Notes: generated by a model not told the origin, from the letters alone. A stretch of 64,000 bases of DNA from Morella rubra (GCA_003952965.2 RXIC02000187.1:1-64000), one strand, 5' to 3'; numbered from the stretch's first letter, positions 33,651-44,277 are shown. Numbers and translations are program-made.

Positions 33651-34018
33651 TTAAATACACTTTGCCCCCCTTATCTTTGGGTTATTTACACATTGCACCC
33701 GATGTATTATTTTTGACACATTGGACCCCTTAACTTACACATTTTTTCACTTTGGACCCCGCACCCAAATTGCCCATTAATTTAGACGGATTATGTCAAA
33801 ATTTTTACAATTGGGGTATGAACACATACCCCAAATCGGGGTATGTACAATTGTAATTTTTGACAAATCCGTCTAAATTAACGGGCAATTTGGGTGCGGG
33901 GTCCAAAGTGAAAAAATGTGTAAGTTAAGGGGTCCAATGTGTCAAAAATAATACATCGGAGTGCAATGTGTAAATAACTCCAAAGATAAGGGGGGCAAAG
34001 TGTATTTAACCAAAAAAA
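33651..34018. mobile_element. Fold-back MITE at the palindrome centre
   Basis: Both sides carry AAATACACTTTGCCCCCCTT and its reverse, with TTTGGACCCCGCACCC and GACGGATT blocks further in. The arms meet at a short asymmetric loop, with paired CAATTG at 33808-33813 and 33848-33853. A related copy with a longer loop is at 38106-38406 inside the TRIM LTR. The element is therefore both a normal long-TIR MITE and the pivot of the 7-kb palindrome. Confidence 0.75.
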
Positions 34019-34367
34019 TTTAGATTTAATGAAAAATTATTTATACTAAAAGAGAGAAGAGAGATAAGTGAGAAGATTTAAGTGGTTCGGTTCATAGACC
34101 GACATCCACTATGAAAGGCCCAACTGGGCTAATTGATTTATTCACTTATCTATTTTGTTGAGTTTACATAGGCTTTATTTATAAGCCTTTTAGAACAATA
34201 GCCTACATTGCTTTAGTAACGTGGGACTCTAGTAATTTTAATAGATCATGCATGCACCAATGCTGAATATATATTTATACCCATGCATAAAATATTTCCC
34301 TGTCCTAGTATTTACGAAATAAAAAATTTTGCAATAAATGAAAACATCGTCTTTCATGATATTGTAG

Positions 34368-35289
34368 GAGATGAGAATATGGCTAAGATACTTACAGGCG
34401 TTCCGGGTATGGAGGGCCTTTTGCGATGCCGAGATCTAAACCACGTTTGCAGACGACGAAGCGACGATCCGAACTATAACTTATTCATAAACGAGATCCA
34501 AGCCATATGTACGACATCTGGGCTCATAATCCACACCTTCGAGGACCTTGAAGCTTTTGTCCTCTCTCACATGGCCCCTCTGTTTTCCAAAACATACGCC
34601 ATTGGACCTCTCAATGCTCTGTTTAGATCCCGCATCGGAGATGATGACTTTCGTCTATATCTTCTTCTGGGCACTTATGGGAAGCAGACCGCAGTTGCAT
34701 GACGTGGTTGGATTCACAACCCTCAAAATCCGTTGTTTACGTTAGTTTCGGGAGCTTGGCAATGAGGACATGCGATCAGTTGAAGGAGCTTTGGCATGGT
34801 CTGGTCAACAGTGGTAAGCCTTTTTTGTTGGTGATACGGCCTGATAGCATTGTAGGTGCAGATGGAGATTACGACATACCAGTGGAGCTGAAGGAGGGAA
34901 CAAAAGAAAGGGGCTTTTTGGTGGATTGGGCTCCACAAGAAGATGTCCTCGGCCACCAAGCTGTGGGTGCGTATTTCACTCACTGTGGCTGGAACTCGAC
35001 GCTTGAGGCCATTGTTGCTGGGGTCCCAATGATTTGTCTGGCCCAATATGTGGATCAGCACATCACTAGTACGCTGGTTACAGAGGTGTGGAAGATTGGC
35101 CTCGACCTGAAGGAAACGTGCGATAGATCTGCGATTGAAAAGGTTATAAGGACACTGATGGATGACAAAAGGGAGGAATTCATCGCATCGGTGGGCAAGA
35201 TTGCGAAATTGGCTAACAAATGCGTTAGCCAAGGCGGATCTTCCTACAAAAACTTAGACAAGCTTATTGAAGACATCAGAAAAATATGA
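34368..35289 (+). pseudogene. UGT709-like exon 2, inverted copy with a one-base deletion
   Basis: Nearly identical to the intact minus-strand exon 2. One base is missing just after DDDF (near 34652), which shifts the frame and ends the reading at TAVA. The downstream frame then resumes at MTWLDSQPSKSVVYVSFGS and runs intact through the PSPG box. A Ser-to-Ala change is visible in the box end (ICLAQYVDQ versus ICLSQYVDQ). There is no exon 1 upstream on this strand. If transcribed together with the other arm it would pair with it over its full length. Confidence 0.88.
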
Positions 35290-36211
35290 TTAATGAAGTA
35301 TATACGTACTTCGCCTAGTTACGTTTCATGCGTGTGCTTTTGTCGTCCAATAATGTTCTATTAATTAATTACTGTTTGGTGTTTCTTACTTTTGAGAAGC
35401 TGATTGGAGACATTCGAGGCATGATGCCTAACTCACGAAGCTTCCATTGGCAATCTGTGCTAAGATTTATTTACGAAATTCCTTCTTGTCAGTCCACTGT
35501 GTACTAAATAAAATAATATTCATTGTCAATCTTGACAGAATCAATGTTAAGCTCATCTTTGTTATGTCCAAGAATATGAACGTTTAAACAATAGTCTCCA
35601 TTTCCTATTCATTGGACTTGTCATATTTTTGTTTATTAGACCCTTTTCCTTTTCTGAATTTTTTTTTTTTCCCTCAGAATATTTGCCCTAAACGACTTCG
35701 TATAATATACCAAGCAAATTAAGCAGAACGTACGGCTGATTGTCATTTTTCTCAGAACAATATTTTTTTCCGGGGATTGCAGTGCTCTAGCGTTTGCATG
35801 CTAAAATTTTTGTTTCACTTTGTTCGACGTCTTAGCTTGAGTCATTTGAGTATAAATATTTCTTATTTTGACTTAGAAACAAAATATTTCTTATTTTGTC
35901 TTTAAAATTTTTAAAAGAGAAAATTGTTGAGTATTTAATAGTATTAATATTTTTTTTCCAACGGTTAAAGACCTTTTTGTTTTTTGATTTTACTTGCATT
36001 CAAAAATGATAATAGACGGTCATCAAACTTTGTCAAATAATAATAAAAAATCCGTCTTTGCCGTCCAACAGTTAACGAATCGACACGACATAACTAATTA
36101 ACCATATCATACACTATACAAGACATCAAACCGAGAGTAAAAAAGACATAAAATCACAAACAGAAAAACTGACTCCTTACTTGGCACAGCAACCCTGCAA
36201 GGGGGAAAAAC

Positions 36212-37321
36212 TGTTAGGGTCCCCGGTCAAGGAACCAAAAACAAGCACTAACTTTCCCCCCCGTAAGTGATCCACTTCAATAGCACACGATCCTCCTGAC
36301 CAGTGGTACCCGATCAACTCCAATACCACACGATCCTCCCGACTAACGAAAGTAACACACGAGCGCAATAAATAGGATCTAACACTCCGAGAATGAAAAA
36401 TACCTCACTGTTATAATAAAAGGAACGTGGTTTAAAGATTATCAGTCCTTCGAACCACAAGAATAAAAACAATCTCGATCAAGGGTAGTTAGCCCAAGAA
36501 CGGGTACCCAGACTAGGTTATTAGCCTAGAATGAATCCCAAGTGTCAAGGTTATTAGCCCTGACCCTGACTTAGCATATACGTGCCTATGCTCGGCTAAA
36601 AACTCCCCGAAAGCACTCAAGCTCTCCAAGACTCTACTGTTCTTCGATATTCTCTCTACTAATGCACCTAAGGGTGTTTATATAGCATCCTTAGGTGCTT
36701 ACAAACCCTAATGGAATCAATCGTAAATCTAAATCAAATCACCGCTTTCTAGGAATTAATCACGTCGATCACGTAGATTTGATATAACATGCCTAAAAGA
36801 CCAAACTCAAAAAGGAAAGATAATATTCTAGACTTTCGGAGAAAGTCCAATCTAGAAGATAGGATTCATCGTATCGCTTTAAGGAAGGAAACCAATCGCT
36901 AACGATCTTTCCATAAAAAGCGTGGTCGTGCTGCCGCTATGCTCCCAACAGGTCGTGGTCGCACTATCGCTACGCTCTGCTCTGGTCGTGAGCTGGTCCT
37001 GATCGGTTTGCAACTGGCTGGTTGGTATGCCGGAATAAATATTGCTGGGCTCCTGGTCGGTCAGCACTTCTGGGCTGTCCTGGTCGGTCAGCATGCTTTG
37101 GCTGCCATGATCAGTTAGTCTGCCTGGTCTGCTCTGGTCAGTCAGCACGTCTGGGCTGTCCTGGTCGCGTTGGTTGCCATGGTCGGTCAGTCTACCCTGA
37201 TCAGTCAGCAGTGTTTCGGCCGTTTACGCTCTGGCCGTGTCAAGAGCGCACTGGTCGGTCACTAGCACCTCTTTTATCCTCCCACTCGTGGAGTCCAGGC
37301 CGTGGTCTTCACTGGGGATCC
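36212..37321 (-). repeat. Inverted solo-type LTR of the TR-GAG family (right arm)
   Basis: Reverse-oriented LTR beginning TGTTAGGG and preceded by AAAAC, the reverse complement of the left element's GTTTT duplication. So the insertion-site flank was copied along with it. No gag or second LTR accompanies it. It ends abruptly at the junction with degraded UGT sequence. Near the far end two small deletions remove bases around CTAGC..CTCTTT. Confidence 0.85.
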
Positions 37322-37802
37322 TGAGAGCGTAGTCCTTGGTGTCTCACGCACCCACAGCTTGGTTCTTCTTGTGGAGCCCAATCCACCAAAAAGCCCCTTT
37401 CTTTTGAAATGTCGTAATTCCAAAGCTATCTATCACCATGTTGACCAGACCATGCAAAGCTCGATCGCATATTGCCAAGCTCCCGAAACTAACGTAAACA
37501 ACGGATGCTATGCAACTGTATAAGCTATAGACTAAAGTCATCATCTCCGATGCGGGATCTAAACAGAGCATTGAGAGGTCCAATGGCGTATGTTTTGGAA
37601 AACAGAGGGGCCATGTGAGAGAGGACAAAAGCTTCAAGGTCCTCGAAGGTGTGGATTATGAGCCCAGATGTCACATATGGCTTGGATCTCGTTTATGAAT
37701 AAGTTATAGTTCGGATCGTCGAAACGTGGTTTAGATCTCGGCATCGCAAAAGGCCCTCCATACCCGGAACGCCTGTAAGTATCTTAGCCATATTCTCATC
37801 TC
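37322..37802 (-). pseudogene. UGT709-like exon 2, third copy, truncated and riddled with short deletions
   Basis: It starts at the same acceptor (TTGTAG then GAGATGAG) and matches the other two exon 2 copies. It has lost many blocks of about 2-80 bases, for example 13 bases within the CRRRSDD segment and most of the region between DDDF and VVYVSFG. It is cut off just before the THCGW part of the PSPG box, at the LTR junction. It is contiguous with the intron and exon 1, so it sits where the native exon 2 should be. It cannot encode a working enzyme. Confidence 0.85.
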
Positions 37803-38105
37803 CTACAATATCATGAAAGACGATGTTTTCATTTATTGCAAAATTTTTTATTTCGTAAATACTAGGACAGGGAAATATTTTATGCATGGGTATAAATATA
37901 TATTCAGCATTGGTGCATGCATGATCTATTAAAATTACTAGAGTCCCACCTAAAGCAATGTAATTGTTCTAAAAGGCTTATAAATAAAGCTATGTAAACT
38001 CAACAAAATAGATAAGTGAGCCCAGTTGGACCTTCATAGTGGATGTCGGTCTATGAACCGAACCACTTAGTATAAATAATTTTTCATTAAATCTAAATTT
38101 TTTTG

Positions 38106-38406
38106 GATTAAATACACTTTGGGAATTTACACTTTGCACTATGTTTATTTTTGACACATTGGACCCCTTAACTTACACATTTTTTCACTTTGGACACCCA
38201 AATTGCCCGTTAATTTAGACGGATTTCGTCAAAATTTTTACACATTGCCCCCTTATCTTTTGGCGTATGAACACATTACCCCTCTTATCTTTGGGGTATC
38301 ACATTGCACCCCACGTTTTGACAAATCCGTCTAAATTAACGGGCAATTTGGGTGCGGGGTCCAAAGTGAAAAATGTGTAAGTTAAGGGGTCCAATGTGTC
38401 AAAAAT
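38106..38406. mobile_element. Fold-back MITE nested in the TRIM 5' LTR
   Basis: Left half starts GGATTAAATACACTTTG. The inverted half includes GACAAATCCGTCTAAATT and TAAGTTAAGGGGTCC. The loop holds TTGCCCCCTTATCTTTTGG-like sequence missing from the palindrome-centre copy. It is truncated before its outer right terminus and shows the same short deletions as the neighbouring exon copy. Confidence 0.65.
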
Positions 38407-38518
38407 TCTACCTAACCTTCCCAATTTTTGCCTTCCTCAGAGCTTCGGATCTTAGATCAGGCTAGCCAGCACTCTTGAGGCTTAGAAAGTTTAAGTATTA
38501 ATCGGCTTTCCTGCGCCC

Positions 38519-38885
38519 AAACCGGCATCATTCCGGCATCTTCTCTAAGACGTCGGCAACCTTTCCAGCATCACTTCGGTGACCTTCCAACATCACTTCG
38601 ACAACCTTTCCGGCATCACTCCGACGACCTTCCGGCATCACCCCCAGCAACTTTCTGGTATTACTCCCTCGCAAACACCCCAGTGACTTTCCGGTATCAC
38701 TTCGTCAATTTTCCAGTATCACTCATGCGACATTCCGGCACCACTTCGGCTACCTTCCTGCCTCACTTCTGGCGACCTTCCGGTATCATTCTGGTATCAC
38801 TCCGGCGAATTTCGATATTACTTCGTCGACCTTCCGACATCACCCCGGCGAATTTCCGGCATTACTCCGGCAACTTTCTGACATT
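38519..38885. repeat. About 24-bp imperfect tandem repeats
   Basis: Repeats of the form CTTTCCGGCATCACTTCGGC with an AAC or GAC step occur about fifteen times with substitutions. They make up most of the interior of the TRIM-like element. They read open in one frame for about 85 codons but with no known domain. Confidence 0.75.
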
Positions 38886-38950
38886 TTCATTTTTTTTCTT
38901 GAATTATTTTTGTAAGTCCAAACTCAACGTGTGTCCACCTTGACGGGGAG

Positions 38951-39191
38951 TATTAAAATTACTAGAGTCCCACATTGCTAAAGCAATGTGGGCTATTGTT
39001 TCAAAAGGCTTATAAATAAAGCTTATGTAAACTCAACAAAAATAGATAAGTGAAGAAACCAATTAGCCCAGTTGGGCCTTCCAAGTGGATATCGGTCTAT
39101 GAACCGAACCATTAAATCTTCTCACTTATCTCTCTTCTCTCTCTTAGTATAAATAATTTTTCATTAAGTCTAAATTTTTTTATTTCTAACA
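38951..39191 (+). repeat. 3' LTR of the TRIM-like element
   Basis: 241 bases, preceded by the polypurine tract and followed by the TGATC duplication. It contains a short palindrome, CCCACATTG..CAATGTGGG, near its start, and a TATAAATAAA-like box. It is the most complete of the four LTR copies in this locus. Confidence 0.8.
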
Positions 39192-39256
39192 TGATCTACG
39201 TATTCTAGTAGAAAGTGTATCCCATCTAGTAGAGTCGCACAGTTAGCTATACTCAC

Positions 39257-39749
39257 CTTCGACTGGAAGCTGGCCTTCCTCAACTAGCTTCGGAAGACAG
39301 AAAAAAGACCACAAGCTGGCGGCACCGAAGACTTGAAACATAAAGATGGGAATTCCAAGTTCCTTCGCAAAGTCTATTGCGAAAGACGTAGCTACGTCCG
39401 CTATTATACAAGTAATTGGAAGCTCATGAGATCTTCTGCTGAAGTTAATAAGTAGGTCGCCGAAGAGTGGCTTCATCACTTTCTTGACGGAGGACCTTAA
39501 CTCTGGCAAGTTCGCGATATTCTCGCGAGGGTAATCTTTGGGCAGGCCGTCAGAGATTGGCTCAAAGTGGAGAGTTGGGAAGCGAGTCGAGAGCGCCGGT
39601 AGGTTGGTGAGGAAACGATGGTTGTGGTCGGAATTGACAAAGGTAACATGGAAACCAGCATCGCATAGGAACTTTGCTAGATTTAGCAAGGGTTTGAGGT
39701 GGCCTTGTGCGGGGAACGGCAACATCAGTACATGAGGTCTCCGATCCAT
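39257..39749 (-). CDS. UGT709-like glucosyltransferase exon 1 (N-terminal acceptor domain)
   Basis: Starts MDRRPHVLMLPFPAQGHLKP. The catalytic His of the family is His17 and its partner Asp is Asp118 (CIIADVATS). The segments FVNSDHNHRFL and ISDGLPKDYP are typical of UDP-glycosyltransferases acting on small metabolites. The donor GAAG|GTGAGTATAG at 39256/39257 leaves phase 1, matching exon 2. No internal lesion is seen. UGT709 members are known to glucosylate iridoid acids and similar acceptors; the substrate here cannot be inferred. The natural downstream exon (37.3-37.8 kb) is wrecked. The gene is functional only if it splices to the intact exon at 32369-33291 across about 6 kb of palindrome; otherwise it is a pseudogene. 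Confidence 0.85.
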
Positions 39750-40400
39750 CTTTTATTTTTCAAGCCGAACTTGAAAAAATGCAAATCAAGTATCTAGACA
39801 CTAGTGTTTTGAAATTGGAGGAGTACTCAAGTATATCTCACGGCCTTGAACATATACTTTGTTTGCATGGCTTTCGTGTGGCCAAGACAATTTGGATAGG
39901 CTATTCTCCCTAACCCTATCTCCATATGTAGCCGTCTCTTGCCTCTTTCTTACGTGACCAGTCATATTTACAACTCATATACAATTAATTATTCATTTAA
40001 ATTTCTATATCTATATTTGTACATATATCTGGTGAATCTATATTTAATTTATATTAGGGAAAATATTATCTCTTCCCATTTTTTTTTTCTAAGCATTATC
40101 TTTTCCCATCTACTGTGCGATATTTCCGGATATTTGGCAAGAAGCTACATTTTGACCATTCCCGTGAGACTTGTTTTGATCAACGAGATCAGAAAGCTCC
40201 TCCACAGTTCAATTTCATTGAATTTCGCTGAAATAGTCCAGAGTTACTTCTTAGACTAGGATTCTCTCTAATTTAGAGTTTGAATTGAATGGTTCAGTTT
40301 GAAAAAAGATAGATGTGTTAAAATCCTTCGAGAAGGTCAAACTTTGATATTAGTGGACAATATGGATGGTCAGCCTAAAAGGATTCCATAATCAATACTA
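39750..40400 (-). promoter_or_regulatory. Upstream region of the UGT gene
   Basis: AT-rich sequence upstream of the UGT start. A stretch at about 40060-40230 is recognisable again at about 61080-61230, upstream of the truncated UGT copy, so promoter-proximal DNA was duplicated with the gene. No secure core promoter element was identified. Confidence 0.45.
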
Positions 40401-40930
40401 GCTATAGATAGGGGTGAATAGCGGACTAGTCGGAAGCGGAATTCGACATTCTGACATCCGATCCGCTAACTAGCGGATGGCCAAAATAGACTTCGCTTCC
40501 GCTTCCGCTTCCGCCTCCGACTCTTAGTGAACTTAGCGGAAGCAGATAGCGGACTTAGCGGAAGCGGATAGCGGAATTCCGACAATTTTTGGGCCATATT
40601 TTTTGGCCATTTAAGCTTTTTTTTCAATAAATGAAAATTTTACTCATTCATCACAATTCACAGATAAAATCTTAAAACATGTAATTGACAAACAAGTGTA
40701 AAAATAAATATAAAAACATGCAATTCACATAATCTCATATTAAATAAATCTCAAATCAAACTTGAAACTAACTTGAAATAACAAAATATTACAATACAAA
40801 CTTAGAAGTATCAACTCAAGTAAGAAATTAATAACATAATCAAACATCAATCAATCACGTATGACCCATCCACGATCGATGCAGCATTAGAAATTAACTC
40901 TGCAAAAAAACAAATGTATCAACAATTAGC

Positions 40931-43157
40931 TCATAAAATTTTAATAAAGTGAAAGTAGAAATGTAAAATGTTGTATATACCTATATCCATCATATAACTA
41001 AAAGGATCTTCTGTCCCATCAGTAACTTCAGATTCGTTATCCTCTTTATCATCAGCAGAATGTATGACCTTGGATGTCAACCAATTTTGAGCACAAATGA
41101 GTCCTTCCGCCGTCTTTGGTGCCAACGAACTCCGGAAAGAATCTAATACTCGACCCCCCGTGCTGAAGACAGACTCTGAAGGCACTGTAGTGATAAGGAT
41201 GGCAAGAACATCTCGAGAAATTCTTGCAAGAATGGGAATTTTGGTGCATTCACTCTCCACCAATTGAGGATATCAAAATTAGGATCTCTGGGCCCAATAT
41301 CCTCCATTAAATATCTCTCCACTTCAGACTTGTTATCCAGCAAATTCTGTTGCGCCTTAAATTATGTGAATTCCATGTAAAGAGGATCATCTATTGATGA
41401 ACTAGATGACCCAACCAAATCAAGCTGGCCTTGACTTGTAGATACGCTCCCACTGCTAGATGACCCATCCATATTAGCATACTTTGTAAACAACTGATCC
41501 AAGGTCCCTCTTACAACTAGTCATCTTTGCACCCTAACTCCACCCCCAAAGCCTTCTTGAACCAAAAGTCCAAGTATATAATCTTGTATTGTGGATCAAG
41601 TACTACTGCAACATACAATAATCTGTTAACCTTGGTCAAATCACCCCAATATTTATTATACTTCATTTGCATTCTTTTTGCCATGTCTGCCAAGAAAAAT
41701 CCCCACTAGCTGCATATTTTTCCAAATGCATATGAATTTTGGCTAGTTCTGCAAAAAATAAGTTTGCTGTCACCGTATTCGAAGCAGATATTCGAACCGT
41801 CACTTCATAGAAGAGCGCCAAAAACTTCGTAAAATGTCTCACACGCTCCCAATCCTCAAATCCAGGGGGACCCAGTCCCTTCCTCCCATGCCCCTCCTCA
41901 CGCAGAAAGCTTATCAGAATTCCATCTTCTGCCAACATATCCTCAAAAACTCTATGATATTTCTCAGCTACATCCAACATAATATACGTTGAATTCCAAC
42001 GAGTAGGAACATCAAGCTGCAAAAATCCCTCAATGGGAAACTTCCTCTTCGCTACACATTTCTTAAACCCATCCATTCGACCGGGAGATGACTTAACATA
42101 CTTGACCAAGTTCCTTACCTTGGCCACAGAATCATCCAACTCCTTCAACCCATCTTGCACAATCAAATTCAAGATATGTGCACAACATCTCATACGCAAA
42201 CAATCATGATTACAAACTATTTTTCCAGGCCGAAACCCCAAAAGCAATTGTCTACTCTTTACATGTTCAATGGCTATATCATTAGAGGATGCATTATCGA
42301 CAGTGATTGTAAGGATTTTATCAATCCCCATTCCGACATACAATCCTCCAATTCCATCCCAACTGTCGAGCCCTTATGATCTGACACCTTAGAGAAAGCA
42401 AGTATTTTTTGTGCAAGTTCCAAGTACTATCAATGAAGTGTGCAGTGACAGACATATAATTCATGTTTTGGACTGACGTCCATGTGTCAGTGGTGAAACA
42501 AACTCAGGGTCTATTGAGTAAGATACTAGCCTTCAGTCTAGCCTTCTCTTCCAAGTAAAGTTTCATACAGTCTTTCATCACTGTAATTCGAGATGGCACT
42601 TTAAATCGGGGCTCGAGGGTATAAATCATCTCCTTGAACCCATCCTTACTTACTATTCTAAAAGGAAGCTCATCCACAATTATAAATTTAGCAATAGAAC
42701 TCTAATAACCTTGGGATTATATGAGTCTATCTTCATCACTCCCACTGATCCACTACTTGCCCCCTTGATATCAAAAGTCAATTTTTGTTGAGAACTATCC
42801 AATTTACTTTGAGTTCTCTTATACATTACACAAGCCTTTAAGTGGATCTCATAGCCGAGGTCCCTTGATCTTTGTGGTGAACCCAGTTTTATGACCACAA
42901 TGGTTGCACTTGGCCAATGGTTTGTTTGGGTCAACTACTGGTAGTATCCTAGTGAAATGTTCCCACATCGGGGATGGATTGAAAACCTTTCTTCTTCTGG
43001 GGGTAGGGTCACTTGTCTCAGTTTGTTGTGCCTCGACATCTATAATTGGTATCTCACCAATTGTAGCTGTAGCCGTTGAGGCAGAGCTAAATAAATTGGG
43101 GGTTGTGGATTGCGAAGATGCAATCGGAGTTTGACAATCCATCTGAAATAAAGACAC
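40931..43157 (-). pseudogene. hAT transposase (RICESLEEPER/BED type), broken by frameshifts and stops
   Basis: N terminus MSLFQMDCQTP.., then a BED zinc finger (WEHFTRI..CNHCGHKT) near 42880-42990. The next part is PRFKVPSRITVMKDCMKLYL and FTTDTWTSVQNMNYMSV near 42440-42640, with an in-frame stop just before the second segment and frame changes around it. A long open segment, 41663-42343, holds DNASSNDIAIEH and RCCAHILNLIVQDGL, then LDVPTRWNSTYIML. The dimerisation domain (TVPSESVFSTGGRVLDSFRS) is in another frame at about 41000-41200. The protein order is complete for the family, but several independent breaks mean it is not functional. Confidence 0.88.
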
Positions 43158-43920
43158 AAAATAACATACACCTCAATCACCTCAATTAAACATTCAATGC
43201 ATTTAGAAATATTTCATGACTTACAAAATACTAGAACTAAGTCTTTCAATCAAACATATATGAGGAACCAAACAAAAACATTGAAAAAATTTGAACCTTT
43301 TTTATTTAAATGGTAAAGGTTTGCTTGCGTTTGCATTTTGCAATCCTTTTTTTCTCATTTGTTGGTTAAATAGAAGACAAACTTAGATCAAACGGAGCCG
43401 GAGCTCCGTCGGCAGCCGGACCGGAATTACAGGCCTACCAGACACCACCAAGCCACAAGCAAAACCCAATTATGCTGCTTTGTACTGACCCCGACACAAC
43501 TTGCAAGTTAGATGACCTGAGCTGTAAACATAGAGATTGACTCAGAGATTGTGCTGTTTGATTTGCATTGACATGTATAGCGGATCATGAATGCATATGC
43601 CAAATAGAATATGCATTAATGGCAAGAAATATAGGAACTTACACAGAAAGATAATAGGAACAGGAGAGTGCAAGAACCAGAGGATCATGATAAGCACGAA
43701 AAGGATCAAAGAAAAAGTTGACATTCAAAGGAGTAACCTAAGAAAAATGCATGAGAATGGAACAACAGATTCACAACCAATATCCCCTTGATTCACAACC
43801 AATCCAACACAATTTAATCTAACACTGAACAATAGATTCACAACAATTTAATCTAACCCAATCATAGCCAATACCAATATAATATCAATAGTAGTAGCTA
43901 ATCCCAACCAACAGTAGCTG

Positions 43921-43952
43921 TGAGAGAGAGAATGAGAGAGAGAGAGAGAGAC
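43921..43952. repeat. (GA)n microsatellite in the hAT element
   Basis: An uninterrupted AGAGAGAG tract with one short break. A second GA tract is at about 44019-44032. Both lie in the 5' part of the hAT transcription unit. Confidence 0.8.
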
Positions 43953-44238
43953 ATACAGAGAGAGATCAGAGAAGTACTGGAGGCTGGACCACCGGAGGAG
44001 CGCCGTCACCGTGAAAGAGAGAGAGAGAGAGGTCACTTAATTTTAGGGCTGAAGTGAGAACTGAGGAAGGCCGAGAGGGTGGCAGCACTGGCAGGGAAAG
44101 GAAAAATTTTAGGGCTGCGGCTGTGGGGGACTCGGGGTCGGGGGAGGGGAAAGGGAAATTAGGGCTGCGGGCTGCGGCTGGGGTGGGGACTCAGGGGAGG
44201 GGGAGGGGAAGGGGAACATTAGGCAGGGCTGAGCAATT

Positions 44239-44277
44239 TTGCCGTGGATCAAAACGGCGAGTTTTGATCCACGGCAA
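44239..44277. repeat. 17-bp perfect hairpin in hAT subterminal DNA
   Basis: TTGCCGTGGATCAAAAC and its exact reverse complement are separated by GGCGA. It could form a hairpin in single-stranded DNA or RNA. A second hairpin follows 31 bases downstream. Confidence 0.9.

Larger units (their letters stand above)
30231..33830. repeat. Left arm of a ~7.1 kb near-perfect palindrome
   Basis: Read outward from the centre (about 33830/33831), this arm holds half a fold-back MITE, the TRIM-like LTR, UGT exon 2 on the minus strand, the exon 2 downstream flank, and the 1.13-kb LTR. The opposite arm repeats the same order in inverted orientation to about 37321. Exon 2 differs between arms by only a few substitutions and one indel. 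The right arm lacks about 80 bases present here around 31435-31545. Confidence 0.92.
33831..37321. repeat. Right arm of the ~7.1 kb palindrome
   Basis: Inverted copy of the left arm: half MITE, TRIM-like LTR, UGT exon 2 on the plus strand, downstream flank, then an inverted copy of the TR-GAG LTR. Homology stops at GGATCCTG, two or three bases short of the LTR terminus, where it abuts the degraded third exon 2 copy. It is shorter than the left arm, mainly because of a roughly 80-base deletion near 36120. Confidence 0.92.
37927..39191 (+). mobile_element. TRIM-like LTR element inserted in the UGT intron, 1.27 kb
   Basis: Direct LTRs begin TATTAAAATTACTAG (37927 and 38951). The right LTR ends CTAACA at 39191. 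A perfect 5-bp duplication TGATC flanks the element (37922-37926 and 39192-39196). A copia-style polypurine tract, TTGACGGGGAG, immediately precedes the right LTR. The left LTR is shortened by small deletions and carries a nested fold-back MITE. The interior holds no protein domains, only about 24-base imperfect repeats. Removing it leaves a UGT intron of about 180 bases. Confidence 0.82.

Noticed and set aside
38519..38885. CRISPR-like regularly spaced repeats
   Set aside because: The units are contiguous and diverged, with no unique spacers; this is a minisatellite in a plant retroelement.
38683..38943. 86-codon frame across the GGCATCAC repeats
   Set aside because: Open only because the minisatellite unit lacks stops in one frame; no domain or start context.
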